From Roseovarius atlanticus (lineage in GTDB: Bacteria; Pseudomonadota; Alphaproteobacteria; Rhodobacterales; Rhodobacteraceae), in assembly GCF_001441615.1 (NCBI RefSeq), contig NZ_LAXJ01000010.1, forward strand, positions 149,948 to 213,947: 64,000 nt of DNA, read 5' to 3'. The notes below the pieces were generated by a model. The model saw only the letters and a list, made by a program, of their open reading frames with translations, was not told the origin of the DNA and did not search any database. This document shows positions 34,733 through 44,678 of the stretch, in pieces. The translations under genes and the position numbers were made by a program. Position 1 is the first letter of the stretch. Each line of letters starts with the position of its first letter.

Positions 34733-35718
34733 AACACCTGTCCCTTCTTGTCCTCGGCGTCGGCCTGCTGGCCACGCCCGCCCGTGCCGACATAGACGCG
34801 GCACTCGACCAGCACATACTGCCGGGACTGGCCCGCTTCGCCGCCGCGGCCGAAACGCTCGCCGACACGGCCAAGGCCGATTGCCGCCCCAAGGCCGTGC
34901 GTCCCGCCTACCAGGATGCCTTCGACGCATGGATGCCCGTGGCCGACCTCCGCCTCGGGCCGTCCGAAACCGGCGCGCTCTCCATCGGCTTCTGGCCCGA
35001 CCCGCGCGGCTTCACCCAACGCACCCTCAGCCGGCTCATCGCCGAGACCGACCCCGTGGCGGGCGATCCCGCCGCCTATGCCGACGTCTCGATTGCCGCG
35101 CGTGGTTTCTTCGCGCTCGACATGCTGCTGAATGACCCCGAATTCTCGGACTACGGCGCCGACAGCTACACCTGCACCCTCGTCGCCACCATCGCCGCCG
35201 ATCTTTCCAGGCAGGCCGACGCCTTGCACGACGACTGGTCCGGCGATTTCGCCCAGACACTGCGCAGCGCAGGTGAGGCGAACAACGCCGCCTACCTCAC
35301 GGAAACAGAGGCGCAGCGGGCCATCTTCACCCAGATCCTCTCATCGCTGGAATTCACCGCCGACAAACGGCTGGGCCTTCCGATGGGAGAGTTCGACCGC
35401 CCCCGCCCCGCGCTGGCCGAGGCGCGTCGCTCGGGCCGGTCCCTGCGCAACGTGCTGCTGTCGGTCGCGGGCGCACATGACCTCGCCCATGCGCTGGCCC
35501 ATCACGACCTGCCGCGAACCGACGCCGCCTTTGCCCATGTTCAGGACGTCGCGGCGCGGATCGAGGACCCGACCTTCAAGGACGTGGAAACACCGCAAGG
35601 CCGCCTGCGGGTCGAAGTGCTGCAACAGGCCATCGAAGATTTGCGCCAGACGATCGTGGAAGAAATCGGCGCGCCTCTGGGCATTGCGCCGGGCTTCAAT
35701 GCCCAGGACGGAGACTGA
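34729..35718 (+). CDS. Second imelysin-family protein, motif-degenerate
   Basis: A 329-residue exported protein. The GTG start at 34729 overlaps the upstream stop, with GGAGA before it; the signal is 'VKHLSLLVLGVGLLATPARA'. It aligns in plan with the first imelysin but is shorter, and the GxHxxE motif is replaced by 'AARGFFALDMLLND'. It may therefore be a non-binding partner or have a different ligand. DUF1513 follows after 3 bases. Confidence 0.86.
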   Translation: MKHLSLLVLGVGLLATPARADIDAALDQHILPGLARFAAAAETLADTAKADCRPKAVRPAYQDAFDAWMPVADLRLGPSETGALSIGFWPDPRGFTQRTLSRLIAETDPVAGDPAAYADVSIAARGFFALDMLLNDPEFSDYGADSYTCTLVATIAADLSRQADALHDDWSGDFAQTLRSAGEANNAAYLTETEAQRAIFTQILSSLEFTADKRLGLPMGEFDRPRPALAEARRSGRSLRNVLLSVAGAHDLAHALAHHDLPRTDAAFAHVQDVAARIEDPTFKDVETPQGRLRVEVLQQAIEDLRQTIVEEIGAPLGIAPGFNAQDGD

Positions 35719-35721
35719 CCG

Positions 35722-36792
35722 ATGACCACCCGCCGCGCCTTTCTGGCCAGCCTGCTGGCCGCCGGAACCGCACCGCATATGGGCTGGGCCGCGGCGGGCA
35801 ATCCCGCCTTCCTCGCCGCTGCGAAGGAACGCGATGACAGCTTTGCGCTTTATGGCCTCGACACCGAGGGCCACGCCACCTTCCGCATCCCCCTGCCCGC
35901 GCGCGGCCATGCCGGGGCGGGCCATCCCCACCGGGCCGAGGCGGTGGCCTTCGCCCGCCGTCCCGGCACCTTCGCGCTGGTGATCGACTGCGCAAGGGGT
36001 CAGGTGATCCACCGTCTGACCCCGCCCGACGGGGTGCAGTTCAACGGCCACGGCGTTTTTGCCGATGGCGGCGCGACACTCTTCACCAGCGAGCAATCCG
36101 GCACGACCAGCCAAGGTCAGGTCGGCATCTGGGATGTGGAGGCTGGCTATACAAGGATCGGCAGCTTTCCCACCGGCGGCATCGGCCCGCATGACCTGCG
36201 GCTCATGCCCGACGGCGCCACGCTGGCGGTGGCCAATGGCGGCATCGCCACCGATCCCGCCGACCGGACCAAGCTGAACCTCGACGCCATGCAGCCCAAC
36301 CTTACCTATCTCGGCCTGTCCCGTGACGTGATCCAGCAGGTCACACTGCCCCCGGGCCTGCACCAAAACTCGATCCGGCACCTTGCCATTCGCGCCGACG
36401 GGCTGGTCGGCTTCGCCATGCAATGGGAAGGCGCGCCGGACAGCGCCACGCCTCTGCTGGGCCTGCACCGCATCGGGCAAGAGGCCACGCTGGCCGCCGC
36501 CCCGCTGGCCGACGAACTGGCGATGCAAGGCTATGCCGGCAGCATCGCGTTCAGCGGCGACAGGCGGGAGCTTGCCATCACCTCGCCCCGGGGCGGACGG
36601 CTGCATCGGTTCTCGGATACGGGCGATTTTCTCGGCGCGGTCTCGCGGGCCGATATCTGCGGCCTGGCACCTCTTGGATCGGGATACCTCGCCAGCGACG
36701 GGCTGGGCGGGCTGTTCGGCATCCGTGCCGACAACCGCCGGGCGCTCGACCGGTACGACTGCGCCTGGGACAACCATATCGTGACGCTCTAG
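35722..36792 (+). CDS. DUF1513 beta-propeller-like exported protein
   Basis: A 356-residue protein with a Tat-like leader 'MTTRRAFLASLLAAGTA' (RR-x-F-L), which suggests folded export. Repeated blade-like segments such as 'VQFNGHGVFADGGATLFTSE', 'IGPHDLRLMPDGATLAVANG' and 'NSIRHLAIRADGLVGFAMQW' indicate a propeller. DUF1513 proteins accompany imelysin and DUF1111 genes in many proteobacteria; the role is unknown. It ends the set, 12 bases from the convergent TRAP permease. Confidence 0.87.
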   Translation: MTTRRAFLASLLAAGTAPHMGWAAAGNPAFLAAAKERDDSFALYGLDTEGHATFRIPLPARGHAGAGHPHRAEAVAFARRPGTFALVIDCARGQVIHRLTPPDGVQFNGHGVFADGGATLFTSEQSGTTSQGQVGIWDVEAGYTRIGSFPTGGIGPHDLRLMPDGATLAVANGGIATDPADRTKLNLDAMQPNLTYLGLSRDVIQQVTLPPGLHQNSIRHLAIRADGLVGFAMQWEGAPDSATPLLGLHRIGQEATLAAAPLADELAMQGYAGSIAFSGDRRELAITSPRGGRLHRFSDTGDFLGAVSRADICGLAPLGSGYLASDGLGGLFGIRADNRRALDRYDCAWDNHIVTL

Positions 36793-36804
36793 GTCGCGCA
36801 GGCC

Positions 36805-38355
36805 TCAGAACATCACGCGCGGCAGCCATGTCGCCAGCGCCGGCCAGATCCACACCACAGCCACGCCCACGGCCTGCAACCCGATAAAGGGAATGACGCC
36901 GCGATAGATATGGCCTGTCGTGATCTCCGGCGGCGCGGCCCCGCGCAGGTAGAACAACGAGAACCCGAAGGGCGGCGTCAGGAACGAGGTCTGAAGGTTG
37001 ATCGCCAGGATGATCCCCAGCCAGATCGGGTCATGCCCCAGCAGGATCAGCGACGGCGTCACCAGCGGCAGCACGATCACCGAGATTTCCACGAAATCCA
37101 GGAAGAACCCCATAAAGAAGACGATGATCATCGTCACGATCAGCGCCCCCGTCGCCCCGCCGGGCAGGTTCGCCAGCCAATAGGCCACACGGTCCTCGCC
37201 GCCCAGCCCGATGAACACCAGAGAAAACATGCCTGCCGCCAGGATCGTGGCAAAGATCATCGCCGTCATGGTCATGGTCGAGGTGACGGCGTCATGCACC
37301 ACGCGCTCCGCCAGCACGTTGCGCAGCGCCGCCAGCACGCCGATCAGCCCCAGCACCGCCAAAGCGATGTAAATCCCGCCCGCCACGTAGGACCCCGCAC
37401 CCAGGTCCCCCCGCTGCAACCGCACCGGAAAGACGCCCGCCGCGATGGCCAGCGCGATCAGCGCCGCGGCCGAGATCAGGATCAGGCCACGCATCCGTCC
37501 CAGCCGCGCACCGGACATCAAAAGCGCGCCCACCGCCCCCACCGCTGCGGCCTCGGTCGGCGTCGCCAGCCCGCCTAGGATCGAGCCCAGGACGGCGAAT
37601 ATCAGCAGGACGGGCGGCACGATGGCCCCCAGCACTTCGCGCCCGGTGGGCTTGGACATGGTCGCATCCGCCGGCGGCATGTCCTGCGGGCGCAGGGCAC
37701 CGCGCACCAGGACGTAGATTAGGTACAGCGAAACCAGCACCAGCCCGGGGATCAGCGCGGCGGCAAAGAACTGCCCCACCGACAGGGCCTCGACCGAGAA
37801 CTTCCCCTGCTCGTACTGCGCCTGCTGATAGGCATTCGACATCACGTCGGCGAGGATAATCAGCAGGGTCGAGGGCGGAATGATCTGCCCCAGCGTGCCC
37901 GCAGTACAGACAATCCCCGCCGACACGCTCGGATTATACCCCGCCCGCAGCATCGTCGGCAGCGCGATCATACCCATCGCCACCACGGTCGCACCAACGA
38001 TGCCGGTCGACGCCGCCAAGAGCGCCCCCACCAGGATCACGGAAATGCCCAGGCCCCCGCGCAACGATCCGCAAGCGCGGCCCATCGTGTCCAGCAACTC
38101 CTCCGCGATGCGGCTTTTCTCCAGCAGCGCGCCCATCAGCACGAACAGCGGTATCGCGATCAGCACCTGATTGGAAATCAGCCCGAACACCCGCTGCCCG
38201 AACGCGCCCAAAAGCGAGATATCCATCGCCCCCAGCGCCCAGCCCAGATAGGCGAACAACACCGCGATCCCGGCAATGCTGAACGCCACCGGAAAGCCGG
38301 ACAGGATCGCCACCACCAGGGCCGCGAACATCAGAAGGTCGAGATACTCGGTCAC
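36805..38355 (-). CDS. TRAP transporter large permease (DctM type)
   Basis: A 516-residue permease with about 13 or more helices. 'LMFAALVVAILSGFPVAFSI', 'ISNQVLIAIPLFVLMGALLE', 'GTLGQIIPPSTLLIILADVM' and 'AINLQTSFLTPPFGFSLFYL' are DctM landmarks. It is longer than the usual ~430 residues through an extra hydrophobic section at about 280-370, as in the mannitol/chloroaromatic-type TRAP group. It uses the Na+ gradient and a periplasmic binding protein. It overlaps dctQ by 4 bases and is the last gene of the hut-TRAP operon. Confidence 0.92.
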   Translation of the reverse strand: MTEYLDLLMFAALVVAILSGFPVAFSIAGIAVLFAYLGWALGAMDISLLGAFGQRVFGLISNQVLIAIPLFVLMGALLEKSRIAEELLDTMGRACGSLRGGLGISVILVGALLAASTGIVGATVVAMGMIALPTMLRAGYNPSVSAGIVCTAGTLGQIIPPSTLLIILADVMSNAYQQAQYEQGKFSVEALSVGQFFAAALIPGLVLVSLYLIYVLVRGALRPQDMPPADATMSKPTGREVLGAIVPPVLLIFAVLGSILGGLATPTEAAAVGAVGALLMSGARLGRMRGLILISAAALIALAIAAGVFPVRLQRGDLGAGSYVAGGIYIALAVLGLIGVLAALRNVLAERVVHDAVTSTMTMTAMIFATILAAGMFSLVFIGLGGEDRVAYWLANLPGGATGALIVTMIIVFFMGFFLDFVEISVIVLPLVTPSLILLGHDPIWLGIILAINLQTSFLTPPFGFSLFYLRGAAPPEITTGHIYRGVIPFIGLQAVGVAVVWIWPALATWLPRVMF

Positions 38356-38849
38356 GCCGGTTCCTCCCCGGCGACAAGCCGCAGCAGGATCGCGATGGAT
38401 TGCAGCGCCACCAGAACGCAGAAGACCGGGATCAGGGATTTCAGCAGGAACACCGCCTCGATCCCGCCCACCGAAATGGGCCCTTCAAGGATTTTCCACG
38501 AATTGCGCACCGACGGCCACGACCACCACAGCAAAGCCGCCATCGACGGCAGAAGCAGGAACAAGTGCCCGGCCATGTCGATCCACCGCCGCGTGGCGGG
38601 GGCGGCCTTGGCATAAAAGATGTCGACCCGCACATGCTTGTCGACCAGCAGGGTGTAACCGGCGGCCAGCATGAACAGCGTCGCGTGCAGGTAGAGCACG
38701 CTTTCCTGCACCCAGATCGAATTGACGCCGAAGACATAGCGCCCCACCACGATGCCGAACTGCACCAGCACCATCAACAGCGCGAACCACCGCAAGACGC
38801 TGGCGATAGCGCGATTGATCCCGTCGATGATCCCTGCCAGTGCCAGCAT
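38352..38849 (-). CDS. TRAP transporter small permease (DctQ type)
   Basis: A 165-residue, four-helix protein: 'VLRWFALLMVLVQFGIVVGR', 'ESVLYLHATLFMLAAGYTLL', 'HLFLLLPSMAALLWWSW' and 'IPVFCVLVALQSIAILLRL'. 'KHVRVDIFY' between helices is the common DctQ signature. It partners the large permease, coupled by a 4-base overlap, and lies 64 bases after the binding protein gene. Confidence 0.9.
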   Translation of the reverse strand: MLALAGIIDGINRAIASVLRWFALLMVLVQFGIVVGRYVFGVNSIWVQESVLYLHATLFMLAAGYTLLVDKHVRVDIFYAKAAPATRRWIDMAGHLFLLLPSMAALLWWSWPSVRNSWKILEGPISVGGIEAVFLLKSLIPVFCVLVALQSIAILLRLVAGEEPA

Positions 38850-38913
38850 GTCGCGGCCTTCCCTGCCCCTTGGGTCATGACGCGCGAGGGTGATCCCCGC
38901 GCGCCTGCTTGTC

Positions 38914-39999
38914 CTAGTAGCCCATCACCGCCGCACGAGCATTCATCTGGCCGTTGTCGGCATAGGTCATGTAGGCCCCGATGCTGTCGCGATAGGCGAC
39001 AAAGCTTTCGGTGATCCGCTTGACCAGCGCGTCGTCATCCTCGCGCAGCTCGGCGATCACCTCCTTGGCGGCCTCGCCCATGGCGTCGATCACTTCCTGC
39101 GGGAACTTGCGGACCTGCACGCCGTCTTCCTCGACCAGCTTTTTCAGCGAGGCCGCGTGCTTGGTGGTGTATTCCGTCCAGACCGGGTTGTAGAGGCTTT
39201 CGCAGGCCACCGACACGGCCTCTTTCAGGTCGTCGGGCAGCGCGCCGAACACTTCGGCATTCACACCGCATTCCTCGGCCGAGGACGGCTCGCCCACGCC
39301 GGGCCAGTAATAGTTCTTGGCCACCTGCTGATAGCCCAGCGCGCTGTCGGTCCACGGCCCGATGAACTCGCCCGCATCCAGCGCGCCTGTCTGCAACGCC
39401 TGGAACATGTCCGGCCCGCCCATCGCCTCGGCCGCCATGCCCAGCTTGGCGCACATCTCGGAGGCAAGGCCGGTCGTGCGGAACTTCAGCCCCTTCAGAT
39501 CCTCGACCGAGTTGATCTCATTACGGAACCAGCCGCCCCATTGCGGACCCGAGTTGCCGCACAGGAACGGCTTGATGCCGAACTGGCCGTACATCTCATC
39601 GTACAGCTCTTGCCCGCCACCGTGGTACAGCCAGCCCACCTGCTCGTCCGCGCGCAGCCCGAAAGGCTGCGAGCCGAACAGGAGGATACCCTTGGATTTC
39701 GACCCCCAATAGGCCGGAACCGCGTGGTAAAGCTCTGCCGTGCCTTCGCTGACCGCGTCGAACACGCCGCGCCCGGGCACCAGCTCGCCCGCGGCGAACA
39801 GCTTCACCTCGATCCGCCCGCCCGACAGGGTGGTGATCCGGTCGGCCAGCATCTGCGCCGCCACACCCGGCCCAGGCAGGTTCTTGGGCCATGCCGTGAC
39901 CATTTTCCATTGCTGCACGTCCTGCGCGATGGCCGGGGTGGCCAGTGGCGCGGCGGCAGTGCCCACGGCGGCGGTTGTCAGGAATTTGCGTCTGTCCAT
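38914..39999 (-). CDS. TRAP transporter substrate-binding protein (DctP/TakP type)
   Basis: A 361-residue periplasmic receptor with a twin-Arg leader 'MDRRKFLTTAAVGTAAAPLA'. 'WGGWFRNEINSVEDLKGLKF' contains the region carrying the carboxylate-binding Arg, and 'GALDAGEFIGPWTDSALGYQ' the family hinge. It resembles TakP, which binds 2-oxo acids. Lying in the hut operon it may instead bring in urocanate, imidazole compounds or histidine-derived acids; that is inference from context. GGAGAG precedes the ATG. Confidence 0.92.
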   Translation of the reverse strand: MDRRKFLTTAAVGTAAAPLATPAIAQDVQQWKMVTAWPKNLPGPGVAAQMLADRITTLSGGRIEVKLFAAGELVPGRGVFDAVSEGTAELYHAVPAYWGSKSKGILLFGSQPFGLRADEQVGWLYHGGGQELYDEMYGQFGIKPFLCGNSGPQWGGWFRNEINSVEDLKGLKFRTTGLASEMCAKLGMAAEAMGGPDMFQALQTGALDAGEFIGPWTDSALGYQQVAKNYYWPGVGEPSSAEECGVNAEVFGALPDDLKEAVSVACESLYNPVWTEYTTKHAASLKKLVEEDGVQVRKFPQEVIDAMGEAAKEVIAELREDDDALVKRITESFVAYRDSIGAYMTYADNGQMNARAAVMGY

Positions 40000-40045
40000 A
40001 ATGTCTCTCCTTGTTGGTCAGTGGGTTATCGTTTGTGTCGAAAGC

Positions 40046-40699
40046 CTAGGCCTTGCCTTCCAGCCCGTCCTCGGCGACGCCCGACGCATTCGGAATGCGC
40101 ATCTCGAAGACGTCCTTGATGCAAGTGTAGTCGTAGTACCCCATCCGCGCGATCGGCTGAATTTTCGCAATGTTCAGCTTGCCCTCGGGCGTCAGAACCG
40201 CGTCGTCGACATGAATTCGGGCAACCTGCCCAAAAACTACATCGACCCAGCCTGCGTTGCTGTCGCCGCGCAGGCGATGCGTCGAAAGATAGCGGCACTC
40301 GAAATGCGCCGGGCTTTCGGCCACGCGCATCCCCGGCGCGTCGATGCAGGCCGCGCGGGTGACACCCGCCGCATCGAACTCGTCCTCTTCCGGCGGCACG
40401 GCCATGGCCGAAATGTTGACCGCCTCGCGCAACTCAAATGTCGCCATGTTCCACACGAACCAGCCGGTCTCTTCGGCGTTGATCACCGTGTCCTTGCGCC
40501 GCCCGTCGGGGTACTGGTTGGCCGCGAACATCACCATGGGCGGATCGAAGGTCAGGTTCTGCCACTGGCTGTAGGGGGCAAGGTTGTGCACGCCGTCCAC
40601 GCTGACCGTCGATAGCCATCCGATGGGCCGCGGCACCGTGCAGCTCTTGAAAGGCGAAAACGGCAGCGGGCAGTCTTCCTGTCCGGGAGCGTAGTGCAT
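40046..40699 (-). CDS. Flavin reductase-like FMN-binding protein
   Basis: A 217-residue split-barrel protein of the flavin reductase family: 'FKSCTVPRPIGWLSTVSVDG', 'NLAPYSQWQNLTFDPPMVMF', 'KDTVINAEETGWFVWNMATF'. Such proteins bind FMN and may supply reduced flavin to a partner oxygenase. It sits 3 bases after hutU and 46 bases before the TRAP binding protein gene. No hut pathway step needs it, so its role here is open. Confidence 0.88.
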   Translation of the reverse strand: MHYAPGQEDCPLPFSPFKSCTVPRPIGWLSTVSVDGVHNLAPYSQWQNLTFDPPMVMFAANQYPDGRRKDTVINAEETGWFVWNMATFELREAVNISAMAVPPEEDEFDAAGVTRAACIDAPGMRVAESPAHFECRYLSTHRLRGDSNAGWVDVVFGQVARIHVDDAVLTPEGKLNIAKIQPIARMGYYDYTCIKDVFEMRIPNASGVAEDGLEGKA

Positions 40700-40702
40700 T
40701 CC

Positions 40703-42376
40703 TCAGTTCCCCAGGATGCCCGGCAGGCGCAGCCCGTGGTCCTTGGCGCAGTCGATCGCACTCTCGTAACCCGCATCCGCATGACGCCACACGCCCGAGG
40801 CCGGATCGTTCCACAGCACCCGCTCCAGCCGTTTCGCGGCCTCCGGCGTACCATCCGCGACGATCACAACGCCCGCATGTTGGCTGAAGCCCATGCCGAC
40901 GCCGCCGCCGTGATGCAGGCTGACCCAGGTCGCCCCGCTTGCGGTGTTCACCAACGCGTTCAGCAAGGGCCAGTCGCTCACCGCGTCCGATCCATCCTTC
41001 ATCGCTTCCGTCTCGCGGTTGGGGCTCGCGACCGAGCCGCTGTCCAGGTGGTCGCGCCCGATCACGATAGGCGCCTTCAACTCTCCGCTCGCCACCATCT
41101 CGTTGAACTTCAGCCCCGCCCGATGCCGGTCGCCCAGCCCGATCCAGCAAATCCGCGCCGGCAATCCCTGAAACGAAATCCGCTCACGCGCCATGTCCAG
41201 CCACGTGTGCAGCTTCTCGTTCTCGGGAAACAGCTCCTTCATCGCCTGGTCGGTCTTGTAGATATCCTCGGGGTCACCCGACAGCGCGCACCAGCGGAAC
41301 GGCCCGATCCCCTTGCAAAACAAGGGCCGGATGTAGGCGGGCACGAAACCCGGGAAGGCAAAGGCGTTCTCCAGCCCTTCCTCCTGCGCCACCTGCCGGA
41401 TGTTGTTGCCGTAATCCAGCGTCGGCACCCCGTCATTCCAGAAATCGACCATCGCCTTCACATGCACCTTCATCGACGCGCGCGAGGCTTTTTCAACGGC
41501 CTTGGGGTCGCTCTCGCGCTTCTCGCGCCATTCGGCCATGCTCCAGCCCTGCGGCAGATAGCCGTTCACCGGGTCATGCGCGCTGGTCTGGTCGGTCACA
41601 ATATCGGGCCGCACGCCACGCTTGTGGATCTCGGGGAAAACATCCGCCGCATTGCCCAGCAACGCCACCGACTTGGCCTCGCCCGCCTTGGTCCAGCGGT
41701 CGATCATCTCCAGCGCCTCGTCCAAGCTGTCCGTCTTTTCATCGACATACCGCGTGCGCAGACGGAAATCGATGCTGTCCGGGTTGCATTCCACCGCCAG
41801 ACAGCACGCGCCCGCCATCACCGCGGCCAGGGGCTGTGCCCCGCCCATGCCGCCCAGCCCCCCGGTCAGGATCCACTTGCCCGTCAGGTCTCCGTCGTAG
41901 TGCTGCCGCCCGGCTTCGGCAAAGGTCTCGTAGGTCCCCTGCACGATGCCCTGAGACCCGATGTAGATCCACGACCCGGCCGTCATCTGGCCGTACATCA
42001 TCAGGCCCTTCTTATCGAGCGTGTTGAAATGGTCCCAGTTGGCCCAATGCGGCACGATGTTGGAATTGGCGATCAACACGCGCGGCGCGTCAGCGTGGGT
42101 CTTCACGATGGCCACCGGCTTGCCCGACTGCACCACCAGCGTCTCGTCCGCCTCCAGATCCTTCAGCCCGGCAACGATCCGGTCGAAATCATCCCATGTC
42201 CGCGCGGCACGCCCGATGCCGCCATAGACCACCAGCTCATGCGGGTTCTCGGCCACGTCCGGATGGAGGTTGTTCATCAGCATCCGCATCGCCGCCTCGG
42301 TCTGCCAGCTTTTCGCGCTGACTTCGGTGCCTGTCGGCGGGTAGATGTCGCGCAGGTTATGGCGGGGATTGGTCAT
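40703..42376 (-). CDS. hutU: Urocanate hydratase
   Basis: A 557-residue NAD-dependent enzyme converting urocanate to imidazolonepropionate. '[20 protein letters not shown]', '[20 protein letters not shown]', '[20 protein letters not shown]' and '[20 protein letters not shown]' are family hallmarks; the Cys in FRWC is near the bound NAD. The ATG at 42376 overlaps the hutG stop in ATGA; the ORF has another ATG 4 codons earlier. Length matches the family. Confidence 0.96.
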   Translation of the reverse strand: MTNPRHNLRDIYPPTGTEVSAKSWQTEAAMRMLMNNLHPDVAENPHELVVYGGIGRAARTWDDFDRIVAGLKDLEADETLVVQSGKPVAIVKTHADAPRVLIANSNIVPHWANWDHFNTLDKKGLMMYGQMTAGSWIYIGSQGIVQGTYETFAEAGRQHYDGDLTGKWILTGGLGGMGGAQPLAAVMAGACCLAVECNPDSIDFRLRTRYVDEKTDSLDEALEMIDRWTKAGEAKSVALLGNAADVFPEIHKRGVRPDIVTDQTSAHDPVNGYLPQGWSMAEWREKRESDPKAVEKASRASMKVHVKAMVDFWNDGVPTLDYGNNIRQVAQEEGLENAFAFPGFVPAYIRPLFCKGIGPFRWCALSGDPEDIYKTDQAMKELFPENEKLHTWLDMARERISFQGLPARICWIGLGDRHRAGLKFNEMVASGELKAPIVIGRDHLDSGSVASPNRETEAMKDGSDAVSDWPLLNALVNTASGATWVSLHHGGGVGMGFSQHAGVVIVADGTPEAAKRLERVLWNDPASGVWRHADAGYESAIDCAKDHGLRLPGILGN

Positions 42377-43161
42377 TCGGGCCTCCAACGGATCAGGTCG
42401 TCTAGAATGGTTTTCAGATGCGGGCGCAGGCGATCCGCACGGTCTGGCGCATAGTCCCAGGGCGGGCTTTCATGCATGTAGGTGCACTGCGCCAGCTCCA
42501 TCTGGATGGCGTGCAGGCCCTCGCCGGGACGTCCGTAATGTCGCGTTGTCCAGCCGCCCTTGAAGCGCCCGTTCAGGATGGCGCTGTACCCTTTGGCCGC
42601 TTCGCACCTACGATGCACGCTATCCTGTATCGACGGCGCGCAGGTGCGGCCCTCGTCGGTGCCCACGTTAAAATCTGGCAGCGTGCCGTCGAACAGAAAC
42701 GGAATCTCAGACCGGATCGAGTGGCAGTCATAGAGCACCGCAAACCCGTGAATATCCCGCACCCGCTCCAGCTCCGCCGCCAGCGCCGCGTGATAGGGCG
42801 CATGATAAGCCTCCCGCCGCCGCGCGATCTCGGCCGCGTCGGGTGCAGCGCCCTCCTTCCAGATCGGTTGCCCGTCGAAATCGGTCACCGGGCACAGCGA
42901 CGTGGTGTTTTGCCCGGGATAAAGGCTCGCGCCCTCCGGGTCGCGGTTCACGTCGATGACATAGCGGTGGATGGTCGTGCGCACCGTGCTCGCATCGCCC
43001 ACCAGCCCGGCGTAAAGCGCTTGAATGTGCCAATCTGTGTCGGCCAACTCCCGCCCGGTCTCGTTAAGGCCGTCGGCCACGTCGGGCGGAACATCCGTTC
43101 CCGTATGGGGCAGGCCCAAAACCAGTGGGCTCTGCCCGCGCGTCACCTCCAGAAAACTCAC
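42373..43161 (-). CDS. hutG: N-formylglutamate amidohydrolase
   Basis: A 262-residue enzyme splitting N-formylglutamate into formate and glutamate, the last step of the hutF-type pathway. '[20 protein letters not shown]', '[20 protein letters not shown]' and '[20 protein letters not shown]' are characteristic. The frame opens at 43479, but the GTG at 43161 overlaps the hutH stop as GTGA and starts the family N-terminus. It is coupled to hutH and hutU. Confidence 0.93.
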   Translation of the reverse strand: MSFLEVTRGQSPLVLGLPHTGTDVPPDVADGLNETGRELADTDWHIQALYAGLVGDASTVRTTIHRYVIDVNRDPEGASLYPGQNTTSLCPVTDFDGQPIWKEGAAPDAAEIARRREAYHAPYHAALAAELERVRDIHGFAVLYDCHSIRSEIPFLFDGTLPDFNVGTDEGRTCAPSIQDSVHRRCEAAKGYSAILNGRFKGGWTTRHYGRPGEGLHAIQMELAQCTYMHESPPWDYAPDRADRLRPHLKTILDDLIRWRPE

Positions 43162-44678
43162 AGCGAAACCTCCACGCCCGTCTGGAATGCCAGCACATCC
43201 TCGCGCACCAGCGCCGCGGCCTTTTCCATGTCCGGCGCCATCATCCTGTCCTCTTCCAGCCGCGGCACCTCCGCCCGGATCGTCGCCACCGCGCGCCGCA
43301 ACGCGTCCGACGTCACCAGCGGCGCGCGCGCCTCGATCCCTTGCGCGGCGCACAGCGCCTCGACACCAAGGATCATCGACAGGTTCGCGTTCATCCGGCG
43401 CAGCCGCCGCGCACCATGCGCCGCCATGCTCACATGATCCTCCTGGTTGGCAGAGGTCGGCGTGCTGTCGGTCGAGCACGGGTTCGCCAGATGCTTGTTT
43501 TCGCTCATCAGCGCCGCCGTGGTGACCTCGGCGATCATGAAGCCCGAGTTCAGCCCCGGCGCCGGCGTCAGGAAGGGCGGTAGGTCATGGCTCAACGCCG
43601 GGTCCACCATCAGCGCCACGCGCCGCTGCGCGATGGCCCCGATCTCCGACAATGCCAGCGCGATCTGGTCGGCGGCAAAGGCCACTGGCTCGGCGTGGAA
43701 ATTCCCGCCCGAAACGATCCCCGCCTCGATCACCAGCGGATTGTCCGTGACGGCATTCGACTCGATCTCCAGCGTCTGCGCGGCAAAGCGCAAAAGGTCC
43801 AGCGCCGCCCCCGCCACCTGCGGCTGGCAGCGGATGCAATAGGGGTCCTGCACCCGGCTGTCGCCTTCGCGGTGGCTCTCGCGGATCTCGCTGCCCGCCA
43901 TCAGGGCCGACATCGCGGTGGCCACGTCGATCTGCCCGGCATGGCCGCGCAGGGTGTGAATCTCGGGCTGCAATGGCTGGGTCGACCCCATGATGGCGTC
44001 CGTCGACAGCGCCGACGTCACGATCGACGCCCTCAGCGCGCGCACGCCATCGAACAGCGCCGCCAGCGCGCAGGCGGTCGAGAACTGCGTGCCGTTGATC
44101 AACGCCAGCCCTTCCTTGGCCCCCAGCACCACGGGCGCCAGCCCGGCCTGTGCCAGCGCGTCTGCGGCGGGCATCCGCACATCGTCCAGCAGCGCCTCGC
44201 CCTCGCCGATCATCGCGGCGGCCATATGCGCCAGCGGCGCCAAATCGCCCGACGCACCGACCGACCCCTGCGACGGAATCACCGGCACGACACCCTTGGC
44301 CAGCATCCCCTCGATCAGCGCGCAGATCTCCCAGCGCACGCCCGAGGCGCCCCGCCCCAGCGACAAGAGCTTCAGCGCCATCATCAGGCGCGTGGTTTCC
44401 GGCTCCAGCACCTCTCCCACACCACAGCAGTGGCTGAGGAGCAGGTTGCGCTGCAACGTCTCGACATCCTCGGGCGGTATGCGCACCGAGGCCAGCTTGC
44501 CAAAGCCCGTGTTGACGCCATAGACCGGCACATCGCCCCGCGCGGCTTGCGCGACCTGCCCAGCCGCCGCCTCGATGGCAGGCCGTGCATCGGGCGTCAG
44601 CACCGCCGCCATACCGCCGCGCCACAGCTTTTCCAGCGTCTCCAGCCGGGTCGCGCCCGGCACCAGCGTCAGGGTCAT
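43158..44678 (-). CDS. hutH: Histidine ammonia-lyase
   Basis: A 506-residue enzyme producing urocanate and ammonia from histidine. The MIO prosthetic group forms from Ala142-Ser143-Gly144 in '[17 protein letters not shown]'. '[16 protein letters not shown]' carries the active-site Tyr, and '[20 protein letters not shown]' and '[18 protein letters not shown]' are conserved. It overlaps hutI and hutG by 4 bases each. Confidence 0.97.
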   Translation of the reverse strand: MTLTLVPGATRLETLEKLWRGGMAAVLTPDARPAIEAAAGQVAQAARGDVPVYGVNTGFGKLASVRIPPEDVETLQRNLLLSHCCGVGEVLEPETTRLMMALKLLSLGRGASGVRWEICALIEGMLAKGVVPVIPSQGSVGASGDLAPLAHMAAAMIGEGEALLDDVRMPAADALAQAGLAPVVLGAKEGLALINGTQFSTACALAALFDGVRALRASIVTSALSTDAIMGSTQPLQPEIHTLRGHAGQIDVATAMSALMAGSEIRESHREGDSRVQDPYCIRCQPQVAGAALDLLRFAAQTLEIESNAVTDNPLVIEAGIVSGGNFHAEPVAFAADQIALALSEIGAIAQRRVALMVDPALSHDLPPFLTPAPGLNSGFMIAEVTTAALMSENKHLANPCSTDSTPTSANQEDHVSMAAHGARRLRRMNANLSMILGVEALCAAQGIEARAPLVTSDALRRAVATIRAEVPRLEEDRMMAPDMEKAAALVREDVLAFQTGVEVSL

